Assembly: GCA_019722365.1 (NCBI GenBank) | Contig: JADFUC010002372.1 | Span: 964,400-1,028,399, forward strand | Length of the DNA stretch: 64,000 nt | Direction: 5' to 3' | Source: Lithospermum erythrorhizon | Taxonomy: Eukaryota > Streptophyta > Magnoliopsida > Boraginales > Boraginaceae | In this document: positions 24,241 to 36,301 of the stretch, one piece after another | Position numbering within the stretch: position 1 is the first letter of the stretch | Layout of the letters: each line of letters starts with the position of its first letter | Translations under genes and position numbers: made by a program | Notes under the pieces: model-generated | What the model was told of the DNA's origin: nothing | Database searches by the model: none | Seen by the model: only the letters and a program-made list of their open reading frames with translations

Positions 24241-25095
24241 CGAAGTTGATCTACTTGGCTGCAATCACACTCGGGAATCGTGATCTTCCACCGATGAAGG
24301 GCTTTAAACTGGATTTTTGGAGGAAAAATTGTAATGAGGATGGGACCCATAGATAAGTACAAAAGTAGAGTAGTTATTTGGGTGGGAATGTACAAAAAGA
24401 ATTTAGACTATTTTGATACTTATCCTCCCAAGGACAAAGTGATAACATCCACAGATTATCCTCGGCACGCCTCACCGCGCTAATTCTAGATGCGTACATC
24501 AAAGATAAAAAACAGCCTTTCTTAAATGGAGAATTCAATGAAGAAATTCTATATGGAACAACCCGAGGTTTTATAGTTCCGTATAAAGTAGGGAAAAGTA
24601 TGTCGACTTGTCAAATCTTTGTATTGGTTAAACAAGCGCTAAATTTTGCACGAGAAGTTGACAAGATATTGCTTGAGGGATTTAAAATCAATGGAGCGCG
24701 ACAAGTGTGTTTATGTAAACCACTGTGAGAGGATATGTAATTCCTGCGGCTCGTACGTGGATGACATGCTCATTGCTGTAGCAATCAAAAGATGATTCAA
24801 TCCACCAAAGATAATACGATTTAACTCCAAGTTTGACATGAAGGCGATACGGGACAAGGCATCTAATTTTGGGAGTCCCTACAAGTAGAACTCCTAATGG
24901 TCTTGTTGTTAACCCAATCACACCTAAGGCCGATGTACCCTCGGGAAATTTTGCCAAGATGATCTGGGAATGTCCAACTCAAATGATGAACATCGGCCCC
25001 TCACGAAGAATAAAGTGGAAAGTGTGTCTCAACATGGAGTATTCCTACATTGGGAGTCTCATGTACCCGATGAGCTGTACTTTGATCCTGATAGC
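24241..25095 (+). pseudogene. Copia reverse transcriptase
   Basis: Motifs appear in order: RMGPIDKYK (near 24340), GLDYFDTY-like (near 24400), FLNGEFNEEILYG (24516-24557) and KSMSTCQIFVLV shadowing a LVKSLYGLKQ segment. The catalytic YVDDML is at 24754-24771, an LNSKFDMK segment follows, and GSLMYPMSC is at 25051-25080. YVDD is the copia form of the polymerase active site and is intact, although the gene has several frameshifts. Confidence 0.9.
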
Positions 25096-25700
25096 TTATT
25101 CCAAGCAAATTGAGCAGACATACGAGTAATATGCGCACGGATCATTGGGAAGCTACGGTACGAGTACTTAAGTACTGAGACATACTCGATACGGGTTGCA
25201 CTATACGCCAAGTATCCAAATTGCATTCTGAGGGGTACACGGATGCAAATTAATTCCGGAGCATCGGGTGATTCAACACTACTAGTGGATATGTGTTCAC
25301 TTGGGCGCGGTGCAACATACGGAAGTCCTCAAACAAACGTTAATCGCCGTATCCACGAATGGAGTCCTGAGTTCATTGCCTTAGACAAGTGGGAAGAAGC
25401 CGAATACAGGCAATTTCTGAGGATATTCCGGAGCGAAAAGCCAAATAATTTGAAGGTATATATCAGGACAACGAAGTCTCAGAATCGGGAGGGCACGCAA
25501 ACTACTAGTAATGGTAAGCTTGAGATACATTCGCTTCGATTTACATAATACCATTAGATACCATTTCAACCTGGAGTTATCACCGTTGATCATATGTAAG
25601 ATCAAAGGATAACATAGCGGATCATCAATTGGGCGGGTTAAGAAAAGAACTAGTTGCGAACGCATCGAAAGCGAACGGGATCAAAAACCCTCGAAAGTAA
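25096..25700 (+). pseudogene. Copia RNase H
   Basis: HWEATVRVL-like sequence near 25143 leads to TSGYVFTLG (25280-25305), a WKSSKQT.IA block (25322-25355), MESEFIALDK (25359-25390, read with one frameshift) and RSKDNIADH (25599-25625). The succession is diagnostic for the end of copia pol. Confidence 0.85.
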
Positions 25701-26269
25701 CACGAATTGAGCTGCATAACCCTAATTATTGATCGAGATCCCAAGATTCAAGTTCCAAGGGACAACTAGCTCATATTGTATTAGTAGATTTATCGCTGGG
25801 ATTTCACCGCTCCCTAGACAGAAACAACCGATACCAAATAGGTATGTTAAGTTACGCTTTTAATGACTCTATGAGATAATCGGGTGAGTAATACTGGTTT
25901 ACTCTAAATAATATGAAGAAGCCACCCATGGAGCTAAAAGTAGTGGGCCGCTTAGAAGAGAAATGCTCGAGGGTGCATTTTCTTGACGACAACTCATTGG
26001 GAATTGTGCACGGTTCAAGGCCTAACCTGACACAATAAAGGAGAATCGACACGAAGCCGATCGAAAATCTGTATGGGTGATTTATCATTTGCTGCCAAAG
26101 GCAGATTAGTTCCAAGACATCGTGTCTACTATGTCTGTTGGTGAATGTAAACATATGTACATGAGTGGAAGGTTCCAAGGCCATCACACCTACCTTCCTA
26201 CGCAGAATCGGTCGCTGTTGCTATCACCGACATCGAGTCAAATCTTTTCAAATTTGTATCCCGCGGGGG
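25701..26269 (+). other. Copia 3' untranslated region and purine tract
   Basis: No coding motif after the pol end. A minus open frame at 25852-26187 has no support. CCCGCGGGGGATATTAG at about 26260 is the likely polypurine tract before the right LTR. Confidence 0.5.
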
Positions 26270-27120
26270 ATATTAGTTTTATTGATTTTGTTTGAATACA
26301 AATTTGATTCATGCTGGGATGCTGATAAAGAATATTAGAGCCGCTGTGAATCCAAAATTTGCCTCTTATTTGTGTGTCAATGAGCTTGCTAAAGCACGGA
26401 TCAAAACCATAAAGTTTGAAAATCATGTTACACATTATCAGAGCGCTGGGGAGTGACACTTATAAGTGCGCTCCTAGTAGCCTGGCACGATTACTGCGTT
26501 AAATGTTCACGCAGCGCCCGCAGTGGGGCAAACTGGGGTAAATGAGCTCGAAATTCCAGCTGTGTGCGTAAGTACGAATTGTGATTTAATGCGGCCCGAA
26601 AGGGAATGGCGAGCCAACTTACCTGGCCGAGTTCGCCTGCACATTTCAAACTTGAAATCGAATTTGATTTGGCATTCAAATCAAACGGGCAAGCATATTA
26701 CGCTTATTTGCTCATTGCGTTTAAGGCACCTTAACGCAAAGAGACGTTTTGGTTGGGGCGTTACTTTCACATATCATTGAAGAAAACTATCACCTACAAC
26801 ACAAGAAAATCAAAATGAAAAACACACACCACAAAACTGAGCTCCTATCTTTCTTTATTGTTTTTCCGTCCAAGTGATACTCAAGCTCAGAGAGTGAATT
26901 CGTCGATCGTTCATAGTGCTACGGGCCGATCGCGAGGTGGTTTTATTCGGGAAGCGCACTGGCTGCCCCAGCACCGAGGAAGAGTGCCCATCACGTTTTA
27001 AGGAAAGCTTGTAAACGACTCATCCGTTTCATTTCGTTGTAATTGTTTGTCTCGGGCCAGTAACTTGCTTTCATTTCGTATGAGCTTTGTATTGCTTGTT
27101 CGCGAAAGCTATTAGATACC
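26270..27120 (+). repeat. 3' LTR of the copia element
   Basis: Direct-repeat partner of 20728-21660, beginning after the purine tract with TTTTATTGATTTTGTTTGAA. It ends in GTATTGCTTGTTCGCGAAAGC and nearby bases. A gagctc/ctatc block and the GTGATACTCAAGCTCAGAGAG segment are well conserved between the copies. Confidence 0.75.
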
Positions 27121-28700
27121 AAGGTTTATTAGCCTTACAACTTTTATCTAATATTTATTTATTTTTATACAAAATTTAAAAAAAATTCAAACATATCTCA
27201 CAAATAAAGTTTTTTCTCTATATTTTATTACTTAATTTGATAAAATGAAAACTAAAAAAAATATATCTATTTTGAGAAAATAGTCCTTAGATTAAAAGAT
27301 GAAGGGTGTAAATAGGATGTTAAATGTATGTTTTACAATCCAGCAAATAGGCAAAGTAATGTCAAATCTCTCTCATAATTAAATATTGCCTATATACAAA
27401 TTCATGTTAAATTCATGTCAATTGGGTCCATCATAAATAAAAAATGAAAAAGAAAAGAATGAAGAGCTCATACTATTCCACGTTGATGGCCTGCAGGATG
27501 TAATTACTGTTGCATGCTTTGAATAGGCCAAATGGAAACAACTTTGAGATTTCTACTCCATTAATTTTTTATTTGATATATTTGATAATATTAATTTAAT
27601 AAAAATAAATATTATTTTTATCAATATTTTTTATTTTTCAATATCAATAAATAGAGATAATTTTGTATGAACACTAATATTTTTGTAGTCTTTCCCCTAT
27701 TTTTGTTTCTTTTTAGTACTCAACCTTTTTAGATTAAATATAATTTTATTGTACGTTTTTAATAATTTATGTATGTTTGAGTTTTCTGATTGATTAATAT
27801 CGCAGGTTGTTTGTTTTCTAAATTTACATTAAAACAAAAATAAAATATATATATTATTTATCAATTTAATAAATATTAATGTTTATAATTATAAATATAT
27901 GAGTAATTCAAAAATACTTATACATATAAAACGAGGATGTAAAAATTTAATAAATAAAGGTGACATTTGTAGATAGATGGATGGGATAAATAGATTGTAC
28001 CTTTTTATTTCGATTAATCGTCATGAGCTTCAGAACATTTATTAAATTATAGAAAAGCGAAAATAATTTGACGTGATAAAAGACGCGCTAAATATTGTCT
28101 AGCTGTTGATGATAGTCTTAACATAAAATTACTTATAGACAAAATTTTAATTGGAAGCGAGATGGGAATGGATTTAACATACCTTGCCCCTCTCCTCTCC
28201 ACTATTATCGATTTAACATGCCTGCTGCACCAATTAATATTCTATTTGCCTATCTATTGTACTTGGTGTAAAGGACAGAATCCAAAGTTCGACAACAAAG
28301 TACAAAAGTATCAAAGTCAACATTAAAGAAAGAAGTTGGGATATAAAGGATAAATATTGAAGCAATCTTGACCCTCCCCAAATGTGTGTGTACAATAGGA
28401 AGAACTGGACATGAAAAATTAAACCTACTCCTCTTTGTCTCTGTCCATGACAAGATGGATTGAGTGTTGTTAACTCACGTTCGGATGGGTAGCAGTAGGT
28501 AATTATGCGATTGTTTCATGTGTCAAAACTTATTCAAATTACTCAGATGATAGAGATTTTCAATCTGATGTTAGCTGATAAGACTAAATAGAGAACATTA
28601 TTAAAAAAAAAATTAGCTTATGAAGAGTGCAATTACATAATATTTAAATTATGAATGCATATCGAGTATTACAAATAACTGACACCGGGCCGGGTTTTGA
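27121..28700. other. AT-rich spacer
   Basis: Strongly AT-rich, with poly-A/T runs and no plausible coding frame. The single minus frame at 28250-28453 shows no domain. Nothing recognised. Confidence 0.5.
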
Positions 28701-29639
28701 TAGTGGACCGGATGATGAAGTCATCCAGTTGTACTTCGATACACCTTAATCCAATAGAGAAGTTGCAAACAAAGCATCATTGCCGCCGAGACACTCTCAC
28801 ATCAAGTCTCGTAAGAGCTTTTGTGTATTTTAATTTAACTAATGACTTATCTTCCTGCCACTTTATAAAGTGCTGACCATTACCTCTGCCAGTACTTGAC
28901 GCCTGTAACACATTCTAGCAGATCTATCTCGACTATTAAGGTGTTTATAATTATGTAGACCAATCTCACCTATAGAATATCTCTGAGTCAGTCCCACCCT
29001 ACATAACTGCTCAATGATTTACATATGAATTGTCAGCCTTTCATATGGACCTGAACCATCCGTGGTCCAATCCATTTTATTTGTGTCTTCTATGAACCTC
29101 ATTTGCTTCGGTGTATCCAAACTCTCCAGACCGACTTCTTGACCAAGCAATTTCTCATGGGATTATCATTTGTCTCAGACTCATTTTTCATAAGGCTGGA
29201 TCTTAGAATATTGGTGGGCCCTGCACCTCCTAGATGGAATCCACTCCCTATTATTGGAAAGATCCCACACCCCCACTTCACGCTTTTTCCTAAATTAATT
29301 CTCAGAAAACCTTCACCTCTTCTCCTTCCTTTCGTGATTATAAAGTGTCGGGTGACCGCTTTACTCCATCTCTTTCTAATCAAATTCTTCCCTTTTCATC
29401 AAAGATAGATAATCCATCAATTCCTTTATGTCCGAGGCTATATTACTGATGTCAGACTCACACCTGAGACCTGCAACTCCTTCATCCACCAAAATTCCAG
29501 CCTCAAAACACCCTGCCTAACATTTAATAGTCCAAAGATTTGGTGAAACACTGATCATGATGCCAGCTTTATAAGATCCACCAAGACTGCATTCTTAGTT
29601 CAGGATTTACGGTGTCAGTCTCAGACACCTAGTAGCCAA
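28701..29639. other. Unassigned spacer
   Basis: Mixed composition. Overlapping frames at 29099-29408 on both strands show no convincing domain. A short PPRWNPLPIIG stretch in the plus frame is discussed among the rejected items. Confidence 0.35.
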
Positions 29640-30811
29640 TGCCCCCTCCCCGGGGTCGGGTGAGCTGGCCGGGTGGGCCTTTGGGAGACTGGCCCGCTGC
29701 CTCCCATCCATCCGGCTCTAGGACGTTGCTTTGTATACTGGTCTTTCACAGCCACCTCATTGGCGTGGGATCTCCCATCACGGGCTCTACACCGCCCGGC
29801 CTCCTCCCCTGCCAAGCGTGACTTCAATGAGTTCTTCCTCACCTCCTTCCTGCGCACACCTAAGGATGATTTTCTTCTCTACTTCATGGTTAAACCCGAC
29901 ATGAAGCATTTCTGTGAAGCTTTCCTCTCCAAGGTGGATCCTCCAGTCCGAGATCTTTCTTCTTTCTTTTTGTCTCGGGGCTTCCTTAGACCTTCCCCGC
30001 CTTTGCCGGATCGATCGAGCACAAGGCGGACTCTACCGCCGTGATACTAGAGAATACACGCCCATCCTCTCCATTTTTACTTTGACTTGGGTTTGGGAAG
30101 GCGGCCGGCCTTCGTCTCAGATCCGTCATGACCTCGAGGCTTTGGAGGCGTATGACACTTACAATGCGCGAAAGTGACCATATTCCGCCCCTCTTCCGGG
30201 TCGCTCCCCGCTCTTCCGCATCAAGAACCGAGATTAGCCTCCTCCCCTATTCTTATGTCAAGTTTTTTTGTTTGTTTGACTGCTTTCTTCCCCGAACGCC
30301 GTTATAGCAGTTCGTGCTCAAGACCTCTGTGTCAGCTGCGAGTACCACAAGAGGGATGAGGCGACGCGCTCTTGGCGAAGCGTACCTTTCACAACCCGGG
30401 TTTTCCTCTTATTCTGCCGATCCCTTTATCGCCTCCCTCCTTACCTATGCTGCGAGCTTCAAGCCAAGACTCTCCACTGTGGGGGCATCTGTGACTATAT
30501 ATAGTGTTGCCCTTTGTCATGGCCCCCGGAATCTAGTCCTTCCTTTTTCGTCTCCTCTTGTCACGGGGTTCGAATTTGATCTCTTCTTCCCTTCGCAGCT
30601 GCTGCATTTCACGGGGATTTCGGTATCAAAAGAAGTCTCCGCCGAATTCGAAAGCATTAGAAGTCGATCTCCTTTCTCCACTCTAGAGATAAGTGCATGC
30701 CTCGTGTCTTCTCTCTCGGCCTTTCATGACTTTCCCACACTGTTCCTCCTTGCGCTTCTTTTGACCTCCAAGGCAAAGGCTGGGTCCTACATGATGTCAA
30801 GCCTCCTATGA
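29640..30811 (+). other. Open-frame cluster, possible antisense ORF of a Tat-like element
   Basis: Overlapping plus frames (29673-30044, 29914-30177, 30314-30811) form the longest open stretch of the window at up to 165 residues. They are rich in Ser, Leu, Pro and Phe, with no motif I can name. They lie on the 3' side of, and opposite to, the minus-strand Tat-type gag at 32430-33330. Some Tat-lineage elements carry an extra antisense frame between pol and the 3' LTR, and this would fit that position if pol were deleted. That is inference from layout. Confidence 0.35.
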
Positions 30812-32429
30812 AGAGGGCCACTGTGGGTCCTCCTCCTGGGTGACCAATCGGGAGTGTGGTCAAGATCCCAGCAGGAGGCCTGGATGAGTGATTGGTACTA
30901 CCAAGAATCTCGACTGGAGCATAAGACCAGAGAGGCATGCCACATCACGTAGGCCGCAGAGCTAAGCTGGGCGTGCTAGCCGAGTGGACTCTCGGCTCAA
31001 CCTGAGCAGAAGCCTTAAGAAAGAAAATGAGAGCCTCTGTACAAGAGTAATGAAGGCCAGAATCTAATTCAATAATCATAGGCTTGACGGAGCCACAACC
31101 AAAAGCGTATTATGGAAATCACCGAGGGCTCAAATGGCCGAGGGCTCGAGAATTGGTTCGTGGTTCTCGATGCCTCTGATTTGTGACTTGCCTCCTTCGA
31201 TATTCTCCCTTGCCCTCGGTATCACCTGCTCAGACCAAGGCAGCCAAGCCGGTAGGAAATGACTAATTTTATGGTCCCTCCTCCCCCTCCCGACTCCATC
31301 CAATCTTATTCATAATCTTTTGCCCCCTCGTGATTCTACCAACTATACTTTATAATTCCAATTCTTTCTGATATCGCCTTTTAGTTCTATTTTTCTATTC
31401 GAGACATCTCCACGGGGTAATGGCTCACCAACCTCGACCTTCGGGTCGGAGGAGCATCTCGACCGCCATGCTGTAGGTCCTACCTTTTAAAAGAGTTTTG
31501 TATCCCTATATTTATTCCGAGCTCCTAACTTTCATTATGTTTGCTATTACGGAGAATTTGGACCCTTCACGGCGGCGCGGATTAGCATTCCGGGACATCT
31601 TCCTTTACCCAGAACTTCCTCCTTGCCCAATGCAGGGGGATTTGGTTCTCTGACGTCAAGTGTAGGATATACTCAATATGTTAGATATTTCTATACCAAC
31701 TTGTTTCTACTAGCTCGCTCACGACAAAATTTCTCAGATAGTCAGATACTCTAATCTAAAAAGATCCTTTAAGCGGAGACAAATCAAAGATAATCTATTT
31801 ATTTCTTAAAAAATAACAAGAGAGGGCTTACATATAGTATTTCTTTAGATGACAAGACCTGTGATCTGCATTTGCCTCCGCATCTCCTACTTTATACGTT
31901 AATTAAGCCCATTATCTCCTGATTTATATAGTGGTCCTTCCATGAGACTCAATTTTTAGCCCATGAGCGGATGTCCTGCCGCTTCCGGGCACAAAGATCT
32001 CCCACAAGGAACTGAGTCCGACCGGACCCCTCTCAAGGTAGTAGATCGCTAATTTTTCTTTGACCATCTTATCAACCACGAAAACCCTTTTCTCTTTCCA
32101 AAACGCCTGTGCCGCAGTTCGCCTCTATTAGCTAGCTCATCATAATACGTCACGCAGGCCGTGTCCGTGTAAATCTCCACCGTAAATGTGGTGTCGGATC
32201 CGTGAGACCAGCCGGGCGGCTGCCCTAAGTGTTCGATTCTGGAATCCATCACACTGTCAGCTGAAACTCCCATCCCAACTAACTCCCTCCCGATTCATAA
32301 TCTCAGCACTGACCATTGGCCCGTGGGTAGAGTTATTGAGGTCTGCTTTCGCATATGCCCATCTAGCTCTTTGAGTTCTCCGCCACTGGCCCCCTCTGAG
32401 CATACTACTGGCCCCATGAGATTAGAGGA
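30812..32429. other. Unassigned stretch between open-frame cluster and gag
   Basis: On the minus strand 32295-32522 continues from the gag as a Ser/Gly/Glu-rich linker with NLMGPVVCSEGASGGELKE, as expected between Tat gag and protease. 32049-32273 may be protease remains but lacks an active site. 30812-31980 shows no recognised feature. Confidence 0.35.
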
Positions 32430-33330
32430 CTGGGACTCCGACTCTCGACAGTTGCTTTTGTTCACACTCGCGTCTCCTTTGTAAACATAGCCTTCAAATA
32501 CTTGTTTGTATGAGCTTCTCAATCTCTATTTTGAGATGCCTGTAGTCGTTCATATCATGCCCATGGTCTTTATGTTATTGCCAAGATTGCCATATCCTCT
32601 GACCGAGGTCATTTCAAGGTGTGGATGCTGCTGGGCGCATCCGCTTATCCTCGATCTCCATGAATAGGTTCCCTTCCGAGATGCTCTGGGGATGGTCCCT
32701 GGAGGCGGAGAAGGTACCTGGGCAAGATGCCGGGAGTTACTGCCGGGTGCCTGCACCCTATCCAGGCGCCCGCTTCGACGCTTTACTGGCGGGTATCTCC
32801 ATGGACGCCCGCACTCTTCTCCGCCTCCCTTTCTCGGCCTCCTCTATCCGGAATATACTTGTAGCTTGGGCTTCGCTGACCCTCCTGCCTCGAGGGTCTC
32901 TCTTCTTCAATAGGGACTTTTCAACATGCTCAACCTCAACCCCTCAATTTAAAGCAGTGACCATCAAGTTTCCGGTTTGCCCCTGACAACTCCATTTGGG
33001 AACCGATTCGAAAGAGGAAAGTATCGCCTGCCTTCTTTGCCTAATATTCATGAGAGAGTGATCGGCTCCCCATCCCCGCTGACCTTCCCACGGAAGCCCA
33101 GTAAACCTCCATTGGCCTCGAAGGAGGTTACACCCTTCCAACAAATAAATAACCACTTCAAAAGCAAGTCTCGCAAGACCTGAATGAAACTAAACATAGA
33201 ACGTATCTGGTTTGAAATTTCATATGTATTCCTCCGATCCGTCTCTTCCCGGCGGGGAACTTCTGGTGAAAGATAATGGCGGCCCACATGCATAGTCAGA
33301 CTCTAATGTCCCAAGCAAAGACGCGTTAAG
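32430..33330 (-). pseudogene. Tat-type Ty3/gypsy gag
   Basis: On the minus strand the frames read SLMNIRQRRQAILSSFE (33045-33095), then CQGQTGNLMVTAL (32948-32990), the second half of a retrotransposon gag domain. After an Arg/Pro-rich stretch comes HKDHGHDMNDYRHLKIEIE (32515-32574), followed by KLIQ. The His-rich HGHD..D..HLK.EIE motif is characteristic of Tat/Retand-type gypsy gag. There are at least two frameshifts. No RT was found to its left, so this is a partial element. Confidence 0.75.
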
Positions 33331-34654
33331 ATGCAGGTCTCTATTTCTTTGCAGAGCTACTGCACGCCTGAGCTTATTCTGAGCCCCACACCTCTGCTGT
33401 CCCCATGAGGCTCATAGTTCGTCCCATAGTGCTATGTTCATAGTTTCACCATGAATAACAACATCACTGGGCTCTACCAAAGCGGTATTCTGGGCCCTGT
33501 CGATCCATGCCACCTGTTTCTGATCCATGATGTTAGCCGACACTTGACTATACCCTTGTTTTACTGTAGGGAATCAAATCCTCTGGGCTGGTATTGTGTT
33601 TAGGCATCATCCCCAGGCGGTATTATCGCTCCATCCGGATTCATTTTTTACGAAGATGGGTCACATTCAATGTATACCCTCCTAATATAGGGCCTAATGA
33701 TGACTGTCCGTCACAATAGACTCTGATAACAAGTCCTCCAAGTTAAGCGCCATACAATCTTGATCCAAACGGAAGTCCAAAACAAAGATCCGCGGGGCTG
33801 AACATCCGACCATCAAGTCAAGAAGAGCTTGAAAGTATATAGTCTAAATAGATTTTCAGTGTACTGTGTTGAACTTACTTGATTTGCCTTTGTTGTTTAC
33901 TTTATGTGTGCTCGGATCATGTTACCTGCTATAACTTGATTACCACCATCGAGCTCGCTCGACCGCTAATTAAGCAACGGACCTTTTGCTTCATGCACCG
34001 AACTCGATGGTTGCCTGCATTACGATCACCCCTAGGACCATCTCGTGATCCAAATTCCATTTATTCTGCTTCGTGACTGATCCGCTTCAGCATCCTACCT
34101 CTCGACTGACCTGAATTACTGATTGCACATATAAATTCATAACTAAACGGAGTTAGAAAGTAAGTAGTATAAAAAAATAGAATATGTCGCTAACAAAGAG
34201 TCGAACACAAGACCGCTTGTCAAGTCAATGCATTTATTTAATTTATCGAAGCCACCAAAAAAATATTATCAGATTAATTTTTTTTTCAATAAAAATATAT
34301 GAACAAAATGGTCAACAGTTATATATACAATATAAAGCTCTTATGATAATAATATAAAATATTAAACTTTTCACAATTTATTCAAAAAATTAATATAAAA
34401 CAAATAATAATAATTCATAATAATAATCTCTCATAATATATCAATGGATCCATTATCTAGATATTCAAATATCTCTTACATGTTGAATGTTTTCATAAAG
34501 ATACTTTTAGCTCACTTTTATTAAAGAAATATTCTCTACTTTATTTGTAGCACTTTCTCTAACTGTGTTTAGTTAGGAATTTATGTATTAGTTGTTTGTA
34601 ATACTCATTTATATTCATAATTTGCAATACTATAATTGTATTTCATCATGAATT

Positions 34655-34697
<43 letters not shown>

Positions 34698-36099
34698 CGC
34701 ATCCTTCTTAAATAACTATCGAGTTATAACGCATTTGTTATTAATTATTAATTTACATCTCAAAATGTATTTAGGCTACAAACGAGTATGGTTCAGTGAA
34801 ATCAAGCTAGTTTGATCGATGATTATTCGAGACTCAGTAATCGATTAGAAGAAAGCAAGAATAAACATTTTCGAATTGAGTAACGAGTAAGTGGGTCACG
34901 AATCACAAGGTCGTGAGAGTCTATTGGCTTGAGAAGGAGTCGGGGTGTCATGGAGAGGTGTACAGTGGCGTTTCAGAAGTTTCATTTCAAAAGTTGGGCC
35001 TTACTTTTTTTAAAAGAATTTATTTTTTAATAATAAAATTTCAAGTTTCAATAAATGTTTGAATAGTCTATTAAACAAAAATTGATTTTATATTTATATA
35101 ATTACTAGCTTTTACATTGTAAAAATATATTGCCAATAAATTTATAAAAGGCAATTTAGGTCAGATGCATTCCTCGTTATTTATAAATCTGCCTCAGTGA
35201 GTCCAACTAAAAGCAATACCTAAACAAGAAAAATTTGATGAAAAATGATATTTTACCCTTAAATAAAACTTACTCAAACATTATTATACTTATATAAATA
35301 GGGGACTAAAATTGTAATTTAATTTCAACTATGCTTAGACCATCAGCAGCAATGGATAAGTGGAATACTTTTTGGATAGTTTTGTCCTACAGCAAGGGAT
35401 AATCACAAAGTATTGTTGAGTCACAATGTTGAGGGAGTAATTGAAATATTGGAGAGTTTTCAATGACACATCCTGCAAAGTAGGAGAGAGGGAGACTAGT
35501 AGAACACTTACGTTTATTTAGCTTTTTTAGTTAATAATTTGATATAATATTAAAATAAAAATTTTATTAATATTTTTTATTTTAAAAAATCTACAAATAG
35601 AATATATTTTTATTTTATTTGGCTAATAAAAAAATAACTAAAAGACATATGGTGGAATGTATTGGTGATATGAGGAAAGAGAAAATTGAATTATTATATC
35701 AAATATTTATCAATAAGTGAATATAAAAGCTTATTTATATATTTTAATGATGTATAAGTTAATACCTGACGCATAAAGAAATAATCGATTAATTGCTTCA
35801 TTTGCTGCGACAGTCTTTGCGCAGTTACGCCCGTGTTTCAATTTGCAGAAAGTTTGTTAAAGAGTCATAAGCACTTCTTTTTCTACGCAGCTGCGCTCAA
35901 AAAGAATTACAGACCGTGATTGTCATGAAAGCGAAGCCCATTCATCGATCAGTTGGAGACATCCCGCGATTCACTTATCCGAAATATTCCGTAACATGGC
36001 GACCGTTGGCTGATTTTATCGCGACAATTCTTTAAAATTCCGGCCGAGTGGGAAGAAGCACACGATGGACGAAAGCAGAAGAGTTCTTCCACGCAAAGG
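33331..36099. other. AT-rich spacer
   Basis: No gene recognised. The first 750 bases continue in mixed composition (a possible 5' part of the Tat-type relic). 34130-35760 is strongly AT-rich and holds an AT microsatellite. From 35760 the sequence becomes GC-balanced and leads into the G-box region. Confidence 0.45.
34657..34695. repeat. (AT)n microsatellite
   Basis: Uninterrupted alternating AT from 34661 to 34694 (17 dinucleotides), with TATATT extension on the left. Likely length-variable. Confidence 0.95.
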
Positions 36100-36200
36100 A
36101 ATGGGCACATGGGGGCAACCTTAGACTTTCCACGTGTCGAAACCCCAGAAGTTTGGAAAGATGGGACCATATACTCTATCCATCCACGTGTGGCTTCTCA
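36100..36200 (+). promoter_or_regulatory. Two G-box/ABRE-like sites
   Basis: CCACGTGTC at 36130-36138 and CCACGTGTGG at 36184-36192 contain the CACGTG core bound by plant bZIP and bHLH factors, about 54 bases apart. The surrounding sequence is less AT-rich and not repeat-like. An LTR starts about 110 bases downstream, so any gene they once served has been separated or lost. No transcript start or coding exon is visible. Confidence 0.35.
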
Positions 36201-36301
36201 ATTCATGTAAACAGTCTCAGTCTTCCAATGTTGCCTACCATTGTCTCTACTCATTTCAGTTTCACGTTAAACCCTTCGACGGTAGCCACCGATGCTTGTA
36301 A

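Larger units (their letters stand above)
20728..27120 (+). mobile_element. Ty1/copia LTR retrotransposon
   Basis: Paired direct LTRs (about 20728-21660 and 26270-27120) flank a 4.6 kb interior. The order gag, protease, integrase, RT, RNase H on the plus strand is diagnostic of Ty1/copia. Each domain has clear motifs but is broken by frameshifts, so the copy is non-autonomous. The lineage within copia is not certain; the RNase H and integrase wording is closest to Tork- or Ale-type plant elements. Confidence 0.9.

Noticed and set aside
29099..29408. PPRWNPLPIIG-like stretch resembling the N-terminal proline hinge of cytochrome P450
   Set aside because: Only about ten residues fit; there is no membrane anchor before it, and nothing P450-like follows in any frame.
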